Part shown: in pieces, positions 57,646 to 62,500 of the stretch
How positions within the stretch are numbered: position 1 is the stretch's first letter
Layout of the letters: every line of letters starts with the position of its first letter
Assembly (NCBI GenBank): GCA_002104895.1
Contig: MCFG01000031.1
Coordinates: forward strand, 125,001-187,500
Reading direction: 5' to 3'
DNA: 62,500 nt
Source: Anaeromyces robustus
Taxonomy: Eukaryota > Neocallimastigomycota > Neocallimastigomycetes > Neocallimastigales > Neocallimastigaceae
Translations under genes and position numbers: made by a program
Notes under the pieces: model-generated
What the model was told of the DNA's origin: nothing
The model's database searches: none
What the model saw: only the letters and a program-made list of their open reading frames with translations

Positions 57646-58039
57646 TAGACTTATTATGTGTCACAATATGAATGTATCAGAATTATATTCCATGCCTTAC
57701 CATTTCATTTTGGTGTCGACACCTTTAGTATGTTCATATATTTTACATTTGTATTTAAAGCCTAATACTAACTTAATAACAGATTTACAAGCTAGTCTAC
57801 AAGCCAGCCTACAAGCCAGCCTACAAGCCCCTGCATATACGAACAATAATATATTAATATTATTTTATGAAAATTGAGTAACTACGCCTCAAATATTTAA
57901 TCTAAAACAACTACCTCGACACAGTGAACCCATTTCAGTGAAAAATCACTATACTTGGGGGTAGATGTAGTATTGAACCAGAAGCCTTATGTATACTAAG
58001 GATACGCCTTAACAACAGAATAGAAACCTATCGGCAACA
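57646..58039. other. GC-richer island, probable relic of an unknown transposon or structured RNA
   Basis: This stretch stands out sharply from the A/T spacer. It contains four to five copies of a 12-bp CTACAAGCCAGC-like unit (57788-57831), which gives a Leu-Gln-Ala-Ser repeat in one frame, and a region with possible RNA pairing: CTACCTC (57911-57917) with GGGGTAG (57958-57964), enclosing AGTGA-AAAA-TCACT (57937-57950). The bounds TGTGTC (57657) and GGCAACA (58039) give TG...CA ends as in an LTR, but no 5-bp duplication flanks them. A 74-codon frame (57656-57877) has no recognisable domain. Confidence 0.4.
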
Positions 58040-58048
58040 TTTTTTTTT

Positions 58049-58080
<32 letters not shown>

Positions 58081-58110
58081 TTTTATATATATCTTATTTC
58101 GATCGACAAC

Positions 58111-58150
58111 TTTTTTTTTTTTTTTATGGCACACAATTTGTACGTCACTT
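58111..58150 (-). mobile_element. Extremely 5'-truncated LINE insertion (tail only)
   Basis: Fifteen T residues followed by ATGGCACACAATTTGTACGTC form the reverse complement of the last 21 bases of the 37081-42202 LINE plus its poly-A. The 10-bp sequence GATCGACAAC occurs on both sides (58101-58110 and 58151-58160), so this is a minus-strand insertion of about 40 bp with a target-site duplication. Confidence 0.85.
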
Positions 58151-59065
58151 GATCGACAACAAATATTTAAAAATATATTTATTTGGTTAGTTATATTATT
58201 ATTAGAAAGAATTAATAATAAAGGACAGAAATAAAAAAAAAAGAATTTTTTTTAAAGTACACAATTTGTACATAAAAAGAAAAAAAAGAAAAAAGAAAAA
58301 AAAAAAAAAAAAAAAGAAAAGGAAAAAATGTAATTTTTTTTTTTTATTATTTTATTTTATTTATTTTATTTTATTTATTTTATTTTATTTATTTTATTTT
58401 ATTTATTTTATTTTATTTTATATTATTTTATTGATTTTCGTGACATTTTTTTTTTTTTTTAATTTATTTATTGTTTTAAGTATTTTTATTAGTTATATAA
58501 AAATAATTAATTTATTCTTTTATTATTTAAACTTAAACTATTTTATTTTATTATTAATATTATAATTTATCTTTTTTTTTTTTTTTTTTTTGTTTTTTTT
58601 TGTTTTGTTTTTTGTCCTTCGTTTTTTTGTTTTTTTTAAAATATATATATATATATTATGTTTATTTTATTTTATTTTATTTTTATTTTATTTTATTTTA
58701 TTTTTATTTTATTTTATTTTATTTTTATTTTATTTTTTGAACTTTTTTCTTTTAAATAATATATAATTTGGTTATTATTGTCATTATATTCAATAAAACA
58801 TAATAATATAATAATTAATAAGAAATTAAGGTTATGATGATTAATAACAAAAAAAAAAAAAAAAAAAAACTACGTATTAAGAAAAAATATAAATATATGA
58901 TGATAATGATTATTATTATATTAACGATTTAAAAACATTAAATAATTTTTTTTTAATATATATTCATAATAAAAACTGTTTTATAATATAATATTATTTA
59001 TATAATATTACTAATTTATTAAAAACTTTTTTTATTATAAAATAAAAAAAAAAAAACTATTTAAA

Positions 59066-62500
<3,435 letters not shown>

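Larger units (their letters stand above)
53445..59065. other. Long intergenic region with transposon debris
   Basis: The 3' ends of the CAP-Gly gene (+) and the kinase gene (-) face each other across 5.6 kb. The first 3 kb is A/T with homopolymers and a small hairpin at 54980-55004. The second half holds a decayed coding-like stretch (56632-56900), a GC-richer island (about 57646-58039) and the LINE-tail micro-insertion at 58111-58150, followed by T-rich repeats (58330-58740). Confidence 0.6.

Noticed and set aside
57911-57985. tRNA gene in the GC-richer island
   Set aside because: No acceptor stem, no GGTTCGA-type T loop and no consistent cloverleaf.
57657-58039. Solo LTR
   Set aside because: TG...CA ends exist, but the flanking bases (TATTA and TTTTT) are not a duplication and the terminal inverted repeat is poor, so it is kept only as an unexplained island.

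Overview
The window looks like nuclear DNA of a very AT-rich fungus, most likely an anaerobic gut fungus (Neocallimastigomycota). The evidence is near-pure A/T spacers, long poly-A/poly-T and TTTA/ATT runs, many short GT-AG introns, and Asn/Ser/Lys-rich proteins, combined with opisthokont-type genes. Genus and species cannot be read from the sequence, and a dictyostelid-like host is less likely but not formally excluded.

I rebuilt thirteen host genes, most by joining exons with matching phase. Left part: the 3' part of a multi-pass membrane phosphodiesterase (alkaline-phosphatase superfamily, +, 1-3763); the spliceosome factor CWC22 (+, 4334-7366); a ten-exon Groucho/TLE co-repressor (-, 8814-13625); and a 17-exon type I membrane protein of unknown family (-, 16678-21490). 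Middle: the ribosome-assembly GTPase NOG1 (+, 22455-25527); a three-exon small coiled-coil gene (-, 26309-26835) divergent from PPIL4 (cyclophilin plus RRM, +, 27136-29553); an unrecognised 921-residue protein (+, 30642-33581); and SRP54 (+, 34398-36157).

A full-length LINE (non-LTR retrotransposon) sits between the convergent SRP54 and misato/DML1 genes (37081-about 42200). It has one intact ORF, a poly-A tail of about 45 nt and a 12-bp target-site duplication. Right part: DML1/misato (-, 42626-46040), divergent from a dual-specificity phosphatase (+, 46938-48137); a CAP-Gly coiled-coil protein (+, 51713-53444); a 5.6-kb spacer with transposon debris, including a 40-bp insertion made of the LINE's last 21 bases plus poly-A and flanked by its own duplication; and a nine-exon CaMK-I-like kinase (-, 59066-61588). 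The window ends in about 230 bp of (ATT)n.

The genes are mostly unrelated housekeeping functions (splicing, ribosome assembly, protein targeting, cytoskeleton, signalling), each apparently with its own promoter. I found no operon-like system, CRISPR array or tRNA/rRNA gene. The most notable signals are the animal-type Groucho in a probable fungus, the LINE with its micro-insertion, several inverted repeats, one splice junction in misato that is one base out of phase, and two multi-domain proteins I cannot place.
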